From positions 10,873,836 through 10,937,835 of the forward strand of contig JABACO010000005.1 in the NCBI GenBank assembly GCA_013339895.1: a DNA stretch of 64,000 bases, read 5' to 3'. Both the position numbers and the translations under genes were made by a program. The notes beneath the pieces were generated by a model. The model was not told where the DNA came from and made no database searches. It saw only the letters and a program-made list of their open reading frames with translations. Origin of the DNA: Ephydatia muelleri. Lineage: Eukaryota > Porifera > Demospongiae > Spongillida > Spongillidae. Within the stretch, counting starts at the first letter, position 1. Each line of letters opens with the position of its first letter. Below, in pieces: positions 1 through 12,539 of this stretch.

Positions 1-97
1 TGCACATGACAATATCAAGTGAAGAAAACTGCTGGGTGATTAATATTTTCCTGCATTTACTGGTGTGAGTGCGGGTAATGTTTACTCATTGTTACTC

Positions 98-100
98 TCT

Positions 101-160
<60 letters not shown>

Positions 161-275
161 CCTCCCTCCCTCCCCTTCCTCCCTCCCTCCCTCCCTCCTC
201 CCTCCCTCCCTCCCTCCCTTCCTCCCTCCCTCCCTCCCTCCCCTTCCTCTCCCTCCTCCTCCTCCTCCTCCTCCC
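98..275. repeat. CT / CCCT / CCT microsatellite tract
   Basis: A pyrimidine tract passing from (CT)n to (CCCT)n to (CCT)n. It ends directly at the acceptor of the exon at 280, so it doubles as an extreme polypyrimidine tract. The open frames over it on both strands are artefacts of the repeat. Confidence 0.95.
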
Positions 276-279
276 AAAG

Positions 280-3200
280 GTCTTCACTTCATACAATGCA
301 TACGTGGATGCTGATGCATGTTGTATTGGAGCCATGGCCAATGCTGCCTTCTACCAGCACTTCCCACTGCCAGTAAATATGACCCAGAACCCTGCCCCCA
401 CAATGCAGCAGCTGATGGAGAAGGTGTGCACATATAGGCATACTAGCCAGTTTGCTACAGCAATTTGGTGGCAGAGTTGGACCGGGGTTCAATCCCGATC
501 CAAGTACTGTAGAAAGATAGAAACGATCAAAATGAGAATGGTGCAAAAATAAAGGGAGATTGAAACAAAACTGATTTTCCTCCATGAGAACCTAGGAATA
601 CTCCGATGTACCTTTTTAAAAAGTTCTACTTCCTTTCTTTTCATAACTTCAAGAATTTAACTCTTCTTTTCAACTTTGTACTCCTTTTCTTTAGACAACT
701 TTACTTTACTTTTCTTAAACTCAAAAAATCGTAATATTTTAATTACTTGTTACAATGTTAAAATAGAAAGATCAAACCAGAAGTGAAAGATGTTGGAACA
801 AGAGTGAGATGGGGTATATGGGGTGTGGGAGGAGTGCAGATCAGTGTAGTTGCTAGACAGTGTGCATGTCGCGGGTTCAATTCCAGTCCAGGGTGAACAT
901 ACATGTCGCGGGTTCAATTCCAGTCCAGGGTGAACATACATGTTGCGGGTTCAATTCCAGTCCAGGGTGAACATACATGTCGCGGGTTTGATTCTGGTTC
1001 AGTGTGAAGGAGTAAAGAATAGAAAAATAATATTAAAAAAAATGTTCAAACAGATCTGTAGGTCTTCCCAACATAAAGCTGAAGTACTCTGATGAGCTTT
1101 GTACAGTTTTAATTCTTTTCTTTTTGGGTTTTGAAAGAATGTTTCCGCTCATCTACTCTTTTCAACTTTGTACTCCTTTGTTCTAAATGTTTGATAACTT
1201 TTCTGATCAGTCTTTTAAAAATTGCTTTTTTATCGAGGCAGCATTGGAATAGAAACGATCAAAAGCAACTATGTATAATCTCAAAATCTGCATAAGCATG
1301 ACAATTCCAATATGGAGTAAGGGGGAGGAGATCACAGATTTGGTTTAGTTGCCAGAGCACGGAGCACAAGGTCTTGAGATGAATTCGACTCCAGGACAAG
1401 AACAAAATGAAAAATAAATAAATCTAAATTTTAAAGATGGTAAAACACAGAAAGATAAATGCAAATCATTCTTCCCTGTGCGTATGTATGTATGTGTGTG
1501 TGTGGGTGTGAGCACTGCATCACAAGGAATGTCTTCCTGCCGCTCCCCTCAGGGCTACATTGATGCGGATGGAAAGGTGGTGCCCAAGAACTACTGTGTC
1601 TTCTATGCGGGGGACTATGACTCCGCAGCATGGCTGTACTCCCAGCTCAGGGGACTGTGGGACGACCCCATGAGAGGACAGGTGAGCAGACCCTCGTAAG
1701 GGCCGTGTGTTATGGGATTTGAGCAGAGTTCTTCTGCCTGATGATAAGGATGTGCTTTCAAAGGAGTGTGTTTTCAATGGAGCGGCCATGGGTGTGCTTG
1801 TAATAGAGCGGCCATGGGTGTGCTTGTAATAGAGCGGCCATGGGTGTGCTTGTAATAGAGCAGCCATGGGTGTGCTAGTAATAGAGTGATCATGGGTGTG
1901 CTTGTAATAGAGTGGCCATGGGTGTGCTTGTAATAGAGCGGCCATAAGTGTGCTTGTAATAGAGCGGCCAGGCAATTGCATGTGACAGATAAATTCTGCA
2001 GTGACGCATTTTTGGTGTGAAGTGTCACAAGGTCGTTCTGACAGAGCTACACGCATGCCAACAGGGTCAAGTCTATTAACACATAGTGCCATTCATACCC
2101 CTTCAGAGTTAATAAAAAAAGGAGACAGGTCTGGGTAGCATGCAAGCACTTCACATCTGTTCCGTGTGCGTCACGTAACAGATGTGGCACATAGAATGCA
2201 GCGGCAATGAACATAGCGGAGTAGATCGTTCGTTCATGTTTGAATGCTTCACACACACACCTATGCTGACATCTAAATGGACCAGCAAGCATGTCCTGCA
2301 TGTCTTGAACCGTTCTTTTCCTTCTTGCTTGCCGTACAGGTTCCTATTGGTTGGGCAATTGACCCCGAACTGAGTCTGCGTTTCCCTGTGATCTTTCCTT
2401 ATCTCTACTCAACGAGGACTGAAGCTGACTTCTTTATTGCTGGAGACTCCGGGTCTGGGTACCTGAACCCGTCACAACTCCTACCTCCACGACAGGTGCC
2501 ATTGCGTATGTGGGTCAAGCCGGCTCCTCGTATACATGTTAATGCTACAACCGCGCAATGTCCTATCAATCGATATCAAATGACAATGACTAGACATCTT
2601 TTAATATGTAGTATAAGTACATGCAGTTTACCACAGAACTTGGCACCCAAATAACCATACACTCAATAGTTTGGTTTGTCCTAGGACCCTTGCATCGAAT
2701 AAGCTCAAAGGTAACGATTGATTGGAAGCCTACCTGTAGGTGATTGTATGTGATCTGTAGTAGACAATAGTAGGCAATTGGAGCACCATAGTACTGTAGT
2801 AATTAATGGACAATCTTATATGAACAGATGGCCACACGGTAGCTGCAGGCAACCCCAGAGTGTAACAGCTGACAGTACGGTACTACCAGACACCTCAGGT
2901 AGGGATCAAAGGTAATTGGACAACTGGTTACAGATCAATTGCTAGAATATAGACGCAGGAAAAGGAATACATAAGTAATATTATCAACATGTAAGTAGAT
3001 ATGGACATAGATAAGCTACGTAGGGATACAGGTTATTGATAGGTAGCCCTGAAAGAGATAACTAGACATGTACAACAGATGCTGATATGTACATGTTTAA
3101 CAACAGCTAACCAGGAGTAGTGAGATAACAAGCTATAATCCACCCTTTTGAAATGGTTTTTGTTTTTTTTCCCTCAGGCAGTCATCTTGTAATTGCTAAG

Positions 3201-6200
3201 CACAACGTGCAATAGAGACCGATAGGCCAACTTATCAGACCACGTATATAGGCGCGTATAGGCCAGCTTATCAGAACCACTTAGGCCTTATAGCCGCTTA
3301 TCAGACCACTTAGGCCCTTATAGGCCAGACTTATTCGAGCAGACACACTTAGGCCCTATAGGCCAGCTTATCAGACCACTTAGGCCCTTATAGGCCAGTT
3401 TATCAGACCACTTAGGCCCTTATAGGCCAGTTTATCAGACCACTTAGGCCCTTATAGGCCAGCTTATCAGACCACTTAGGCCCTTATAGGTCAGCTTATC
3501 AGACCACTATATAACAACCTTGGGTACTAAACATTACTCTATCCAATAAATCGGACGTACAGACCATTTCCTCATCTTATTTAAGATACTCAGAGAATTT
3601 GTTAATGGGAGTGAGCAGTTTTTGACAGACATATATAACACCCTATTGGTCATATACATATGGTTGTAGCATACTTTTGTGCATGTAACACTTTATCTGT
3701 CTCTCTCTTGGAGGTCTCTCGCATCCTAAAGTCTGGAGGCCAGGTATGGGTAGACTACAACAGCCAGTTCTACAAGACCTTTGACATGAAGTTCACTGGC
3801 TTTGTCATTCAGGGCCTCTCTGGTCAGATCACTTCCGGTACATCCTATTAAGTGTGGTTGGTACCATTAACTAGGCTGCCAGAGTGGGCAGTGGGTGGGC
3901 AAGGAAAGCTGATATTTTCATGAGTGGTATGCCCTGTTGCAATCTCTGATATGAAAGTTGAGGCTTGAATCAAAATTTTTGCAACATACATGCAATTAGA
4001 AAAGTGTTGCAATAATGATGTAATGAGTTCTAATATTCTTTCTGCTTTTAAAGCATCTATACATGCATTAATAAAACCTCAAGAAGTAGACAAATTTAAG
4101 ATTTCTTTGAACAAGGTGCAATTTTAGTAAGCATGCTGTATGGAGGAGCCATCGTACACCCCTCCCCCCTATCCCAACCATGTACATGTATGTTCAATCA
4201 AATGTTAAAGTAATGCTTTGCACAAATGATATTAAGAAAAAAGAGAGAAGCTGAAAAGTAACATTTGAGACGAATTTTTTATTTGCCCTGAGCATTTTGT
4301 TATAATGTGGGTAAATAGAAATAAATCAAAGCTGCAGTCCTGAATTGATTTCATTTTTAAAACAGAAGAAGTAGATAACTACTTGAAATCTTGATCCGAG
4401 GCTAATGATTTCGTGTACTGCTCATGTGAAGTATTAACTGATACACATGGTTACTTACAGTACTGTATGTAATGATGATGGTGTCTTTGTAAGGCATCAA
4501 TGCCATCATATAATTCTCTATTGTCCCTCTGGCAGAGGCTGAAGACCTCTACACAAGCTTTAGTCCACTTGGAATTGTACTCACACCCTCTGACGACCCT
4601 GACCAGTCCAATGTTCATCTCCATGGAACTATGCCCGTATTCCACCATGTGTCCGATCTTCCGAATGGGTAATTGAAATGGCACATCTTATTAAATGTAT
4701 GTATAGTGCATGATAGGTGTGCATGTTGCTCTACGTGCTTGTGCATGTGTGTGCGTGTGTGTTTTATATGCATTTAATGCCATTTGATTGCTCTTACAGG
4801 CCAAGTAAATGTACCCCTCCCCCATGCTGAGGCTCGTGGTTGCATTTGACCCATAATGGGGGCAGGCGACTGCCAAATTCAGGCATGTAGCAGCTGTGCC
4901 TTGTACCACTGGGCCTACAGGGACCAATGGGTGACACTGGTCACCATTGGGTCGGCCTGTGTCCCAAACCAAGACGCTGATCATGGTTTGGTGGCTGTCC
5001 GACTGGCCGCAGTCAAGGCTATGACTGGAGTGCTGCACCCATGGAGCCCTCACTTAAATATAAAACCTGGAACCATATCGACAACAGTTTGGGAGGATTT
5101 GATTGGATAAGGGGTATTGCAGGGGAAAAGGACTCCCTGCAATGCTATTGGGCACGAATGCCCAACATATGATTGGTTAGGATCGTTCATTGAATGCATC
5201 TGTAGGAACCTATGCTAACGTCTTGGCCTTAGCAACAGCAAGCTTTCCCTATAGTCAGCTTAGTAATACTATATAAGACAGAGCAATTCTCTGCATTAAA
5301 CTTAGTTTACTACCACTGTACCTAAACTCTACCATATGTGCACACGTGTGTCACATACATGCGAGTGTGAATAACTGCATGCATGAGGCAGGTCAATAAG
5401 ATAGCTCAGTTGTGTTGCCCATCTCTGGGTGGTGCTAGGAGTACTAGCATGCAACATGGCACACAGCGATTGTTTGGATAAGAGTATCATCAAAGTACTT
5501 TATCTTTCAAAGCTGTCATGCATAGATTTTTTTTTTATCATGTAAGAGCAATAAAATTATTGCTGGAATATGAACTAGGTGAAATGCTTGTCAATAGTTG
5601 CTTAACCGAGCAGCTACGCCTTTCTTGCCAAGTTTGAAAGCTCTCAGTCAGGTGTGTGTGCAGCAGGTGTTTAATTATTGGTTGCCGTGGGCGATTTGTT
5701 ATCTCATTAGCTGTAACATGAACAATACAATTCTACTATTTTATGTATGTGCTGGACCTTGAGTGTGCTGCTGCTTAGTTGGCCTCTGTGCTCACTATTG
5801 TGAGGCTTGTGCGAGCATTTGTGTATGTGTGTGTATATCTTGCATTGTGTGCCTCCACTGTGCCCACACTGTGCCTCCTCACTGTGCCCACACTGTGCCT
5901 CCTCACTGTGCCCACACTGTGCCTCCTCACTGTGCCCACACTGTGCCTCCTCACTGTGCCCACACTGTGCCTCCTCACTGTGCCCACACTGTGCCTCCTC
6001 ACTGTGCCCACACTGTGCCTCCTCACTGTGCCCACACTGTGCCTCCTCACTGTGCCCACACTGTGCCTCCTCACTGTGCCCACACTGTGCCTCCTCACTG
6101 TGCCCACACTGTGCCTCCTCACTGTGCCCACACTGTGCCTCCTCACTGTGTCCACACTGTGCCTCATCACTGTGTCCACACTGTGCCTCCTCACTGTGCC

Positions 6201-9200
6201 CACACTGTGCCTCATCACTGTGTCCACACTGTGCCTCATCACTGTGTCTACACTGTGCCTCATCACTGCGTCTACACTGTGCCTCATCACTGTGTCCACA
6301 CTGTGCCTCATCACTGTGTCCACACTGTGCCTCATCACTGTGCCCACACTGTGCCTCCTCACTGTGCCCACACTGTGCCTCATCACTGTGCCCACACTGT
6401 GCCTCATCACTGTGTCCACACTGTGCCTCATCACTGTGTCCACACTGTGCCTCATCACTGTGTCTACACTGTGCCTCATCACTGTGTCTACACTGTGCCT
6501 CATCACTGTGTCCACACTGTGCCTCATCACTGTGTCCACACTGTGCCTCATCACTGTGCCCACACTGTGCCTCCTCACTGTGCCCACACTGTGCCTCATC
6601 ACTGTGCCCACACTGTGCCTCATCACTGTGCCCACACTGTGCCTCATCACTGTGTCCACACTGTGCCTCATCACTGTGTCCACACTGTGCCTCATCACTG
6701 TGTCCACACTGTGCCTCATCACTGTGCCCACACTGTGCCTCATCACTGTGTCCACACTGTGCCTCCTCACTGTGTCCACACTGTGCCTCCTCACTGTGCC
6801 CACACTGTGCCTCATCACTGTGTCCACACTGTGCCTCATCACTGTGCCTCATCACTGTGCCTCATCACTGTGCCTCATCACTGTGTCTACACTGTGCCTC
6901 ATCACTGTGTCCACACTGTGCCTCATCACTGTGCCCACACTGTGCCTCCTCACTGTGCCCACACTGTGCCTCCTCACTGTGCCTCCTCACTGTGCCCACA
7001 CTGTGCCTCATCACTGTGCCTCATCACTGTGTCCACACTGTGCCTCATCACTGTGCCTCCTCACTGTGCCTCATCACTGTGCCCACACTGTGCCTCCTCA
7101 CTGTGCCCACACTGTGCCTCATCACTGTGCCTCATCACTGTGTCCACACTGTGCCTCCTCACTGTGCCCACACTGTGCCTCATCACTGTGCCCACACTGT
7201 GCCTCCTCACTGTGCCCACACTGTGCCTCATCACTGTGTCTACACTGTGCCTCATCACTGTGTCCACACTGTGCTTCCTCACTGTGCCCACACTGTGCCT
7301 CATCACTGTGTCCACACTGTGCTTCCTCACTGTGCCCACACTGTGCCTCATCACTGTGCCTCATCACTGTGTCCACACTGTGCCTCATCACTGTGTCCAC
7401 ACTGTGCCTCATCACTGTGCCCACACTGTGCCTCATCACTGTGTCCACACTGTGCCTCATCACTGTGTCTACACTGTGCCTCATCACTGTGTCCACACTG
7501 TGCCTCATCACTGTGCCCACACTGTGCCTCATCACTGTGTCCACACTGTGCCTCATCACTGTGTCTACACTGTGCCTCATCACTGTGTCCACACTGTGCC
7601 TCATCACTGTGCCCACACTGTGCCTCATCACTGTGTCCACACTGTGCCTCATCACTGTGCCCACACTGTGCCTCATCACTGTGCCCACACTGTGCCTCAT
7701 CACTGTGCCTCATCACTGTGCCTCATCACTGTGTCCACACTGTGCCTCATCACTGTGCCCACACTGTGCCTCATCACTGTGTCTACACTGTGCCTCATCA
7801 CTGTGCCCACACTGTGCCTCATCACTGTGTCCACACTGTGCCTCATCACTGTGCCCACACTGTGCCTCATCACTGTGCCCACACTGTGCCTCATCACTGT
7901 GTCTACACTGTGCCTCATCACTGTGTCCACACTGTGCTTCCTCACTGTGCCCACACTGTGCCTCATCACTGTGCCTCATCACTGTGTCCACACTGTGCCT
8001 CATCACTGTGTCCACACTGTGCCTCATCACTGTGCCCACACTGTGCCTCCTCACTGTGCCCACACTGTGCCTGTGTCTACACTGTGCCTCATCACTGTGT
8101 CCACACTGTGCCTCCTCACTGTGCCCACACTGTGCCTGTGTCTACACTGTGCCTCATCACTGTGCCCACACTGTGCCTCCTCACTGTGCCCACACTGTGC
8201 CTCATCACTGTGTCTACACTGTGCCTCATCACTGTGCCCACACTGTGCCTCCTCACTGTGCCCACACTGTGCCTCATCACTGTGCCCACACTGTGCCTCC
8301 TCACTGTGCCCACACTGTGCCCACACTGTGCCTCATCACTGTGTCTACAGTCCCATCACTGTGTCACACTTGTTGCCTCCTCAACTGGTCCACACTGTGC
8401 TCCTCACTGTCCCCACATGTGCCTCCTCACGGTTGCCTTCAGTGCCCCATGCATCACTCTCTTCACTCCCTCACTTTTGCTCAGTGGAATGGTCAGCTGG
8501 TTCTGTGCCTTGTGACTGGCTATGAAACCAGCGAAACCAGGTTCTATGTGTTTCAGGCCCATCCTCCAGTCCGCTAGCTTCCACTACCAAGGTACCTGAC
8601 CACAGCACAGCCTGTGTCCATGTTATGCTATGTACATATCTAGATGGCAAACATTTGAGTTCGGTGATGTTGGGCTGTTTTCTTGGGTCCATATTAGGAA
8701 GGGATAAATAAACCATCCCTAGAGACATTTGAATCAAAATGGCCAATGTGTCTAGGATGTTGGTTTGACAGCTATTAAAGTGGTTATTACAAATTGTCAT
8801 TAATTTTGCAGGTGAAGAAGAGTTGGGGTGTATGTATGGTCCCATGTTATTGTTGGGAGAGGGGGTGGGTGCTTCTGAAACCTTTACCATGGCCTGTAAC
8901 ATTTCAGTGTAGGTACATGTAGGTTCTTTCCAAACTAGGTTCTTTCCAAACCTTAGGCTTGGCCAACACACTGTATCATACACCATCCAGCACTGTCTGG
9001 ACTAATTGTGAAGTACTGGATGACTGAATGCCCGCTTACCTACACAGCTGGCCTGTCATCGATGATCTAACGCCACACCCCCTCCCAACCCCAACCCCAC
9101 CCACCCCCAGACTGCCCAGCTTCCCTCTACATACCTGCCATGCTATTGTCCAGTCAGTTTTAGTATGACAGGATATTTAGTGAGGTCTTGTCTTCTCTAC

Positions 9201-11529
9201 CTGGCCCCAGACTGCCAGACAAAAGTAGAATTAACCTTTAATGAATTAACCCTTAATGCGAACAAACTGACCCTAGATACTGAATGCAACACTCTCCTCA
9301 TGATTCCCTTGTGGTACAGGGCTGCTCATTCTAGAGGAACAGACTTGATCAGCTCCTTCCCTCAAACATACACCTCTGATGTGCTAACTGCCCTTGATAA
9401 GCATGCAGTGGATGCTAACCTTCTGCCATCAATGAGGATGGTATCGGTACATGGTCAATGCAGAGCTGGATTGGGGGCAGTTTTTTTTGGTAGGGGGGGG
9501 GGGCAATTGCCCATGGGTTAGGGGGAAAAAGTATCATAGATATATAAAGATCTTATTGCATTCATCATTGAGAATTAAACTGATATAGGATGTGGTAATG
9601 CTATGAGTTAATCCTCGATGATGAAAGCCTAGCTCACTGAATGAACATTCCACCCTGTAACTGTTCTTTAAGTGCTTTGGATGGGAGGGGGAGTATCCTC
9701 CAGACCACGGCTGACATTCTCCTCTCCATTTCTATATACGGCCCCTGCACATGCCTGTCATTTCAATTGATAAGACACAACTCAAAAGCAATAGGGGAGG
9801 TCATATGGGGTGGGAGAGCAGAGATGGGGGGCCAGGGGTGGGAGAGGAGAGATGGGGGGCTAGGGGGTGGGAGAGCAGAGATGGGGGGCCAGGGCCAGGG
9901 GGTGGGAGAGCAGAGATGGGGGGCCAGGGCTAGAGGGGTGGAGAGCAGAGATGGGGGGCCAGGGGTGGGAGAGCAGAGATGGGGGGCTAGGGGGTGGGAG
10001 AGCAGAGATGGGGGGCCAGGGCCAGGGGGTGGGAGAGCATAAGATGGCATGGGAGAGCAGAGATGGGGGCCAGGGGGGGGTGGGAGAGCAGGTGGGGGGC
10101 CAGAGGGGAGAGCAAGATGGGGGGCCAGGGGGTGGGGAGAGCAGAGATGGGGGGCTATGGTGTGGAGAGCAAGAGGGGGGCCAGGGGTGGGAGAGCAGAG
10201 ATGGGGCCAGGGCCAGGGGGGGGAGAGGAGATGGGGGGAGGGGGTGGGAGAGCAGAGATGGGGGGCCAGGGGTGGAGACAGAGATGGGGCAGGGGTAGAG
10301 CGAGATGGGGGGCCAGGGGTGGGAAGCAGGATGGGGGGCCAAGGGTGGGCAGAGCAGAGATGGAGGGCCAGCCCATTTAAATTGTTTGCCTATGTTTCCC
10401 TTTATATGTAATTTGGACCTGTATATCTATTCAATATCCCTTCATATTTCCTTTCCTTGATAGTTGCCCAAGGTGTTCAGCAGAAGTGTCCTCAGATGGA
10501 GTTTGTGGACCCTTATACTCTCAGGTGGGTGGATCCCTGTGCCTCTTGAGGTCAGAATGAGAATGAGGTCTGTGTATCTCTCCCCTCTGTGCCTCTCCCC
10601 TCTGTGCCTCTCCCCTCTGTGCCTCTCCCCTCTGTGCCTCTCCCCTCTGTGCCTCTCCCCTCTGTGCCTCTCCCCTCTGTGCCTCTCCCCTCTGTGCCTC
10701 TCCCCTCTGTGCCTCTCCCCTCTGTGCCTCTCCCCTCTGTGCCTCTCCCCTCTGTGCCTCTCCCCTCTGTGCCTCTCCCCTCTGTGCCTCTCCCCTCTGT
10801 GCCTCTCCCCTCTGTGCCTCTCCCCTCTGTGCCTCTCCCCTCTGTGTACCTCTGTGTACTCTTATTATTCACTTGTGCTGTACCCACATTGTTTGATTTT
10901 ACATTAGCATGCTGCTCACTTCCTGTCCACCACATCTGCTTACTCCATCATTCCTTCTGATCCCAAATAGAATTTGTTTAGTTATTAACATTATTTTAAT
11001 AACATCTCAGTATTATGCAACTATTACATCCCTTGTCTGATTTGTGAGGGGCAGGGTGTCAGACACAGCTACCATCATGTCAGCAGTGTCAATCAGCTCT
11101 TTCATAAAGAAAGATTGATTGCCTTTTGCTACTTAGTTGAAAATAATTCTAAAATCAATACTGGGGGGTGAGTTACGTCATGAGGCACCATTCTTTGAAT
11201 CATCATATCTGGGTTCCCTTATGCACTACAAAAGAATTTGGGACCTAATTCCGAATGCCTATTTTCAAGCTCTAATCAGAATATTATTAGCCATCATAAT
11301 CTTTCTTGCCCCTCATCTTCTTCTTGTAGTGATTGCAAGGGAATTATTCTTTGACATTTTTTCAGTCCATCTAGTAATTAAGTTGTGCCAGAATGATAAA
11401 AAGTTCAGTGATCATTGTACACTGTAGTCTCTCACATGGCAGATATGATGTGGATAATTCATTTATTTGTTGTTCTCTTCACGCAGTATTCTTGCTCAGG
11501 TGTACCTTAGTGATGTGCAAACGAAATGA
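280..11529 (+). CDS. GxGYxYP-family protein, 3' part (eight exons, 5' end outside window)
   Basis: Proposed exons: 280-423, 1553-1681, 2340-2495, 3714-3837, 4536-4668, 8557-8591, 10464-10524 and 11487-11529. Each is bounded by AG and GT, phases match at every junction (0,0,0,1,2,1,2), and the total is 825 nt: 274 codons plus TGA at 11527-11529. The second and third exons carry GDYDSAAWLY, WAIDPEL and FFIAGDSGSGYLNP, which contain the G-x-G-Y signature of the GxGYxYP family (putative glycoside hydrolase-like, common in Bacteroidetes, present in some invertebrates). Later exons give FDMKFTGFVIQG, GIVLTPSDDPDQ, PILQS and EFVDPYTL, in the order expected for the C-terminal domain. The first exon opens in phase 0, so the N-terminal half lies upstream. 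The 3837 donor is uncertain; a donor after 3822 also keeps frame. Substrate and catalytic residues are not known to me. The introns are full of tandem repeats. Confidence 0.8.
455..560 (+). repeat. Possible partial tRNA-derived SINE copy
   Basis: GGGGTTCAATCCC at about 490 resembles a pol III B box. It is followed by the tail GAAACGATCAAAA, which also occurs near 1252 in the SINE-like unit. No clear A box is visible, so the call is weak. Confidence 0.4.
763..1040 (+). repeat. tRNA-derived SINE with four tandem B-box units
   Basis: An A-box-like TTGCTAGACAGTG at about 850 is followed 24 nt later by GGTTCAATTCC (874-884), close to the pol III B-box consensus. The B-box-bearing 37-nt unit recurs at 911, 948 and, diverged, at 985. 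The element ends in an A-rich tail near 1020-1040. The layout parallels the neighbouring copy at 1248-1440, which has a single B box. Confidence 0.55.
1248..1440 (+). repeat. tRNA-derived SINE copy
   Basis: A-box-like TTGCCAGAGCAC at 1349-1360 and B-box-like AATTCGACTCC at 1382-1392, spaced as in tRNA genes, followed by an A/T-rich tail (AAATAAATAAA). It shares GAAACGATCAAAA and a pyrimidine-rich preceding segment with the copies at 455 and 763. It does not fold as a full tRNA, so I call it a SINE rather than a tRNA gene. Confidence 0.5.
1780..1975. repeat. 26-nt minisatellite
   Basis: Seven to eight copies of a unit around CGGCCATGGGTGTGCTTG with single-base variants, inside the intron after the 1553-1681 exon. 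Confidence 0.9.
2496..3713. other. Intron, mostly unique sequence
   Basis: Intron of the GxGYxYP gene. Apart from the minisatellite at 3223-3507 I see only AT-rich unique sequence and no conserved frame. Confidence 0.6.
3223..3507. repeat. About 33-nt minisatellite rich in TAGGCC
   Basis: Roughly eight copies of a unit containing CTTATAGGCCAGCTTATCAG and ACCACTTAGGCC. The left copies are degenerate and the right copies nearly identical, the usual polarity of a growing array. Confidence 0.9.
4669..5849. other. Intron segment without recognised gene
   Basis: Intron after the 4536-4668 exon. Open frames of 84-120 codons occur on both strands at 4691-5110, but they show no domain I recognise and overlap each other, so I do not call them. 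Confidence 0.5.
5850..8348. repeat. 24-nt minisatellite, about 2.5 kb
   Basis: About one hundred copies of a 24-nt unit made of two related halves, ACTGTGCCCAC and ACTGTGCCTCCTC. Variants (CTC/ATC and CCC/TCC/TCT) occur in blocks, and half-unit slips appear at about 6840-7130. Because 24 is divisible by three, and no unit variant makes a stop in most frames, frames of over 900 codons stay open on + and several hundred on -. They repeat ASSLCPHC-like octapeptides and are not genes. The array sits in one intron of the GxGYxYP gene. Confidence 0.97.
9790..10372. repeat. G-rich minisatellite (GGGAGAGCAGAGATGGGGGGCCAGGG)-like
   Basis: Some twenty imperfect copies of a 26-32-nt unit with GGGGGG runs on the + strand and strong purine asymmetry. 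Unit length varies through G-run and CCAGGG changes. The array lies in the intron before the 10464 exon. Confidence 0.92.
10578..10846. repeat. 15-nt minisatellite
   Basis: About eighteen near-identical copies of CTCTCCCCTCTGTGC, in the last intron of the GxGYxYP gene. The homogeneity indicates recent expansion. Open frames through it are artefacts. Confidence 0.96.
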
Positions 11530-12539
11530 ATATTGAACTATTGATGATGTTTATGTGAGTGTAATATGATAACATGTTCTTTGGGTGTGACTATTTCAGT
11601 TTGTTCCTCACATTGTGTTGAGCTCTATCTACTTACACAATGGTCACTGCACATCTCAAGGACATGTATGAACCACTTGCCCAAAAAATGATTTCTCTGT
11701 CAACAGTCGGCTTCATATTTGCACAACATTATGCTATTGTTCAGTGCATCAAAGGTTACTTCCTTCATAAGCTGGTGTTAAGTTGTCATGTAGTTAAAAA
11801 AAAGTAATGAGGAACATTAAACACTTCAGTTTACTGATGAAGCCTCCATTGATCTACAGTGTTTGCACATTGATTTTATTAATAAGGTTAGGTATTAATA
11901 GGCGAACTGAGAAGTGCCTTGAAGATGGGACGACCTTCAGATTCAGTGCACAGCAGTTACTTTCTTTCTTTGGCGCTCATTTTGAAACCAAAGAGGGTGC
12001 GGAGAGGGCAGAAATTGCAGACCACATGGCCTAAAGATTATTGATGTAAATGTAAAATTAAACTATGTGTGAGCTGTAAAGAAATAACAACCCGAAATCA
12101 TTGCAATCGTAACCGATCGCGAGTGGGCGAGGCAGGAATAAGACGAGAATTGGAAGGCTTTATACACGACTAGAGGATTATGCGAGTGCGTAGCAAATAG
12201 CCTTACGCGCGCCGTGTTGAATACTGCCATGGGAGGCGCAAGATTCCTGCAATCATTGGAATTAATTTGGTACGATCAAGTGAGAAGTCCTCTTCTTTTT
12301 CTCTCTTAATCTACCCACAAATTCACTGCCTGGGTGAGGCAAAAATAGTTGAAAACGGCTAGCCAAGAGGCTAACTTAGTTTAAGGCCAGAGAATGGGCG
12401 GAACAAAGAAGCTATCGAAATTTATTGTGGAATGGAAGATCGAGAACGGAACGCGGGTTGCATGCAATAATTCGGCGAATCGAGCTGGAAATGGGCATTA
12501 GCTTTGCACAGCTGTATCTTCATAATGGATATAGTAAAA
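11530..12539. other. 3' flank of the GxGYxYP gene, no gene recognised
   Basis: AT-rich sequence downstream of the stop at 11529. It should contain the 3' UTR, but I cannot place a confident poly(A) signal. ORFs of 75-96 codons nearby have no recognisable domain. Confidence 0.4.

Noticed and set aside
840..1000. tRNA gene
   Set aside because: Has A/B-box-like elements but no acceptor stem or cloverleaf, so called as a SINE.
4691..5110. Opposing 84- and 120-codon ORFs
   Set aside because: Mutual overlap inside an intron, no motif recognised.
5850..8348. CRISPR-like array
   Set aside because: Contiguous repeats without spacers in an animal genome.
5763..8577. Open frames of about 900 codons (Cys/His/Ser-rich octapeptide repeats)
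   Set aside because: Entirely produced by the 24-nt minisatellite. Three + frames and several - frames are open at once, and conserved exons of another gene lie on both sides.
9641..10411. Gly/Trp/Arg-rich and Pro-rich frames on both strands
   Set aside because: Shadow of the G-rich minisatellite.
10464..10960. Leu/Ser/Pro repeat ORFs
   Set aside because: Produced by the 15-nt array. Only 10464-10524 is a supported exon, and in a different frame.
11137..11427. 96-codon hydrophobic ORF just before the last GxGYxYP exon
   Set aside because: Lies in the intron between phase-matched exons and has no recognisable domain.
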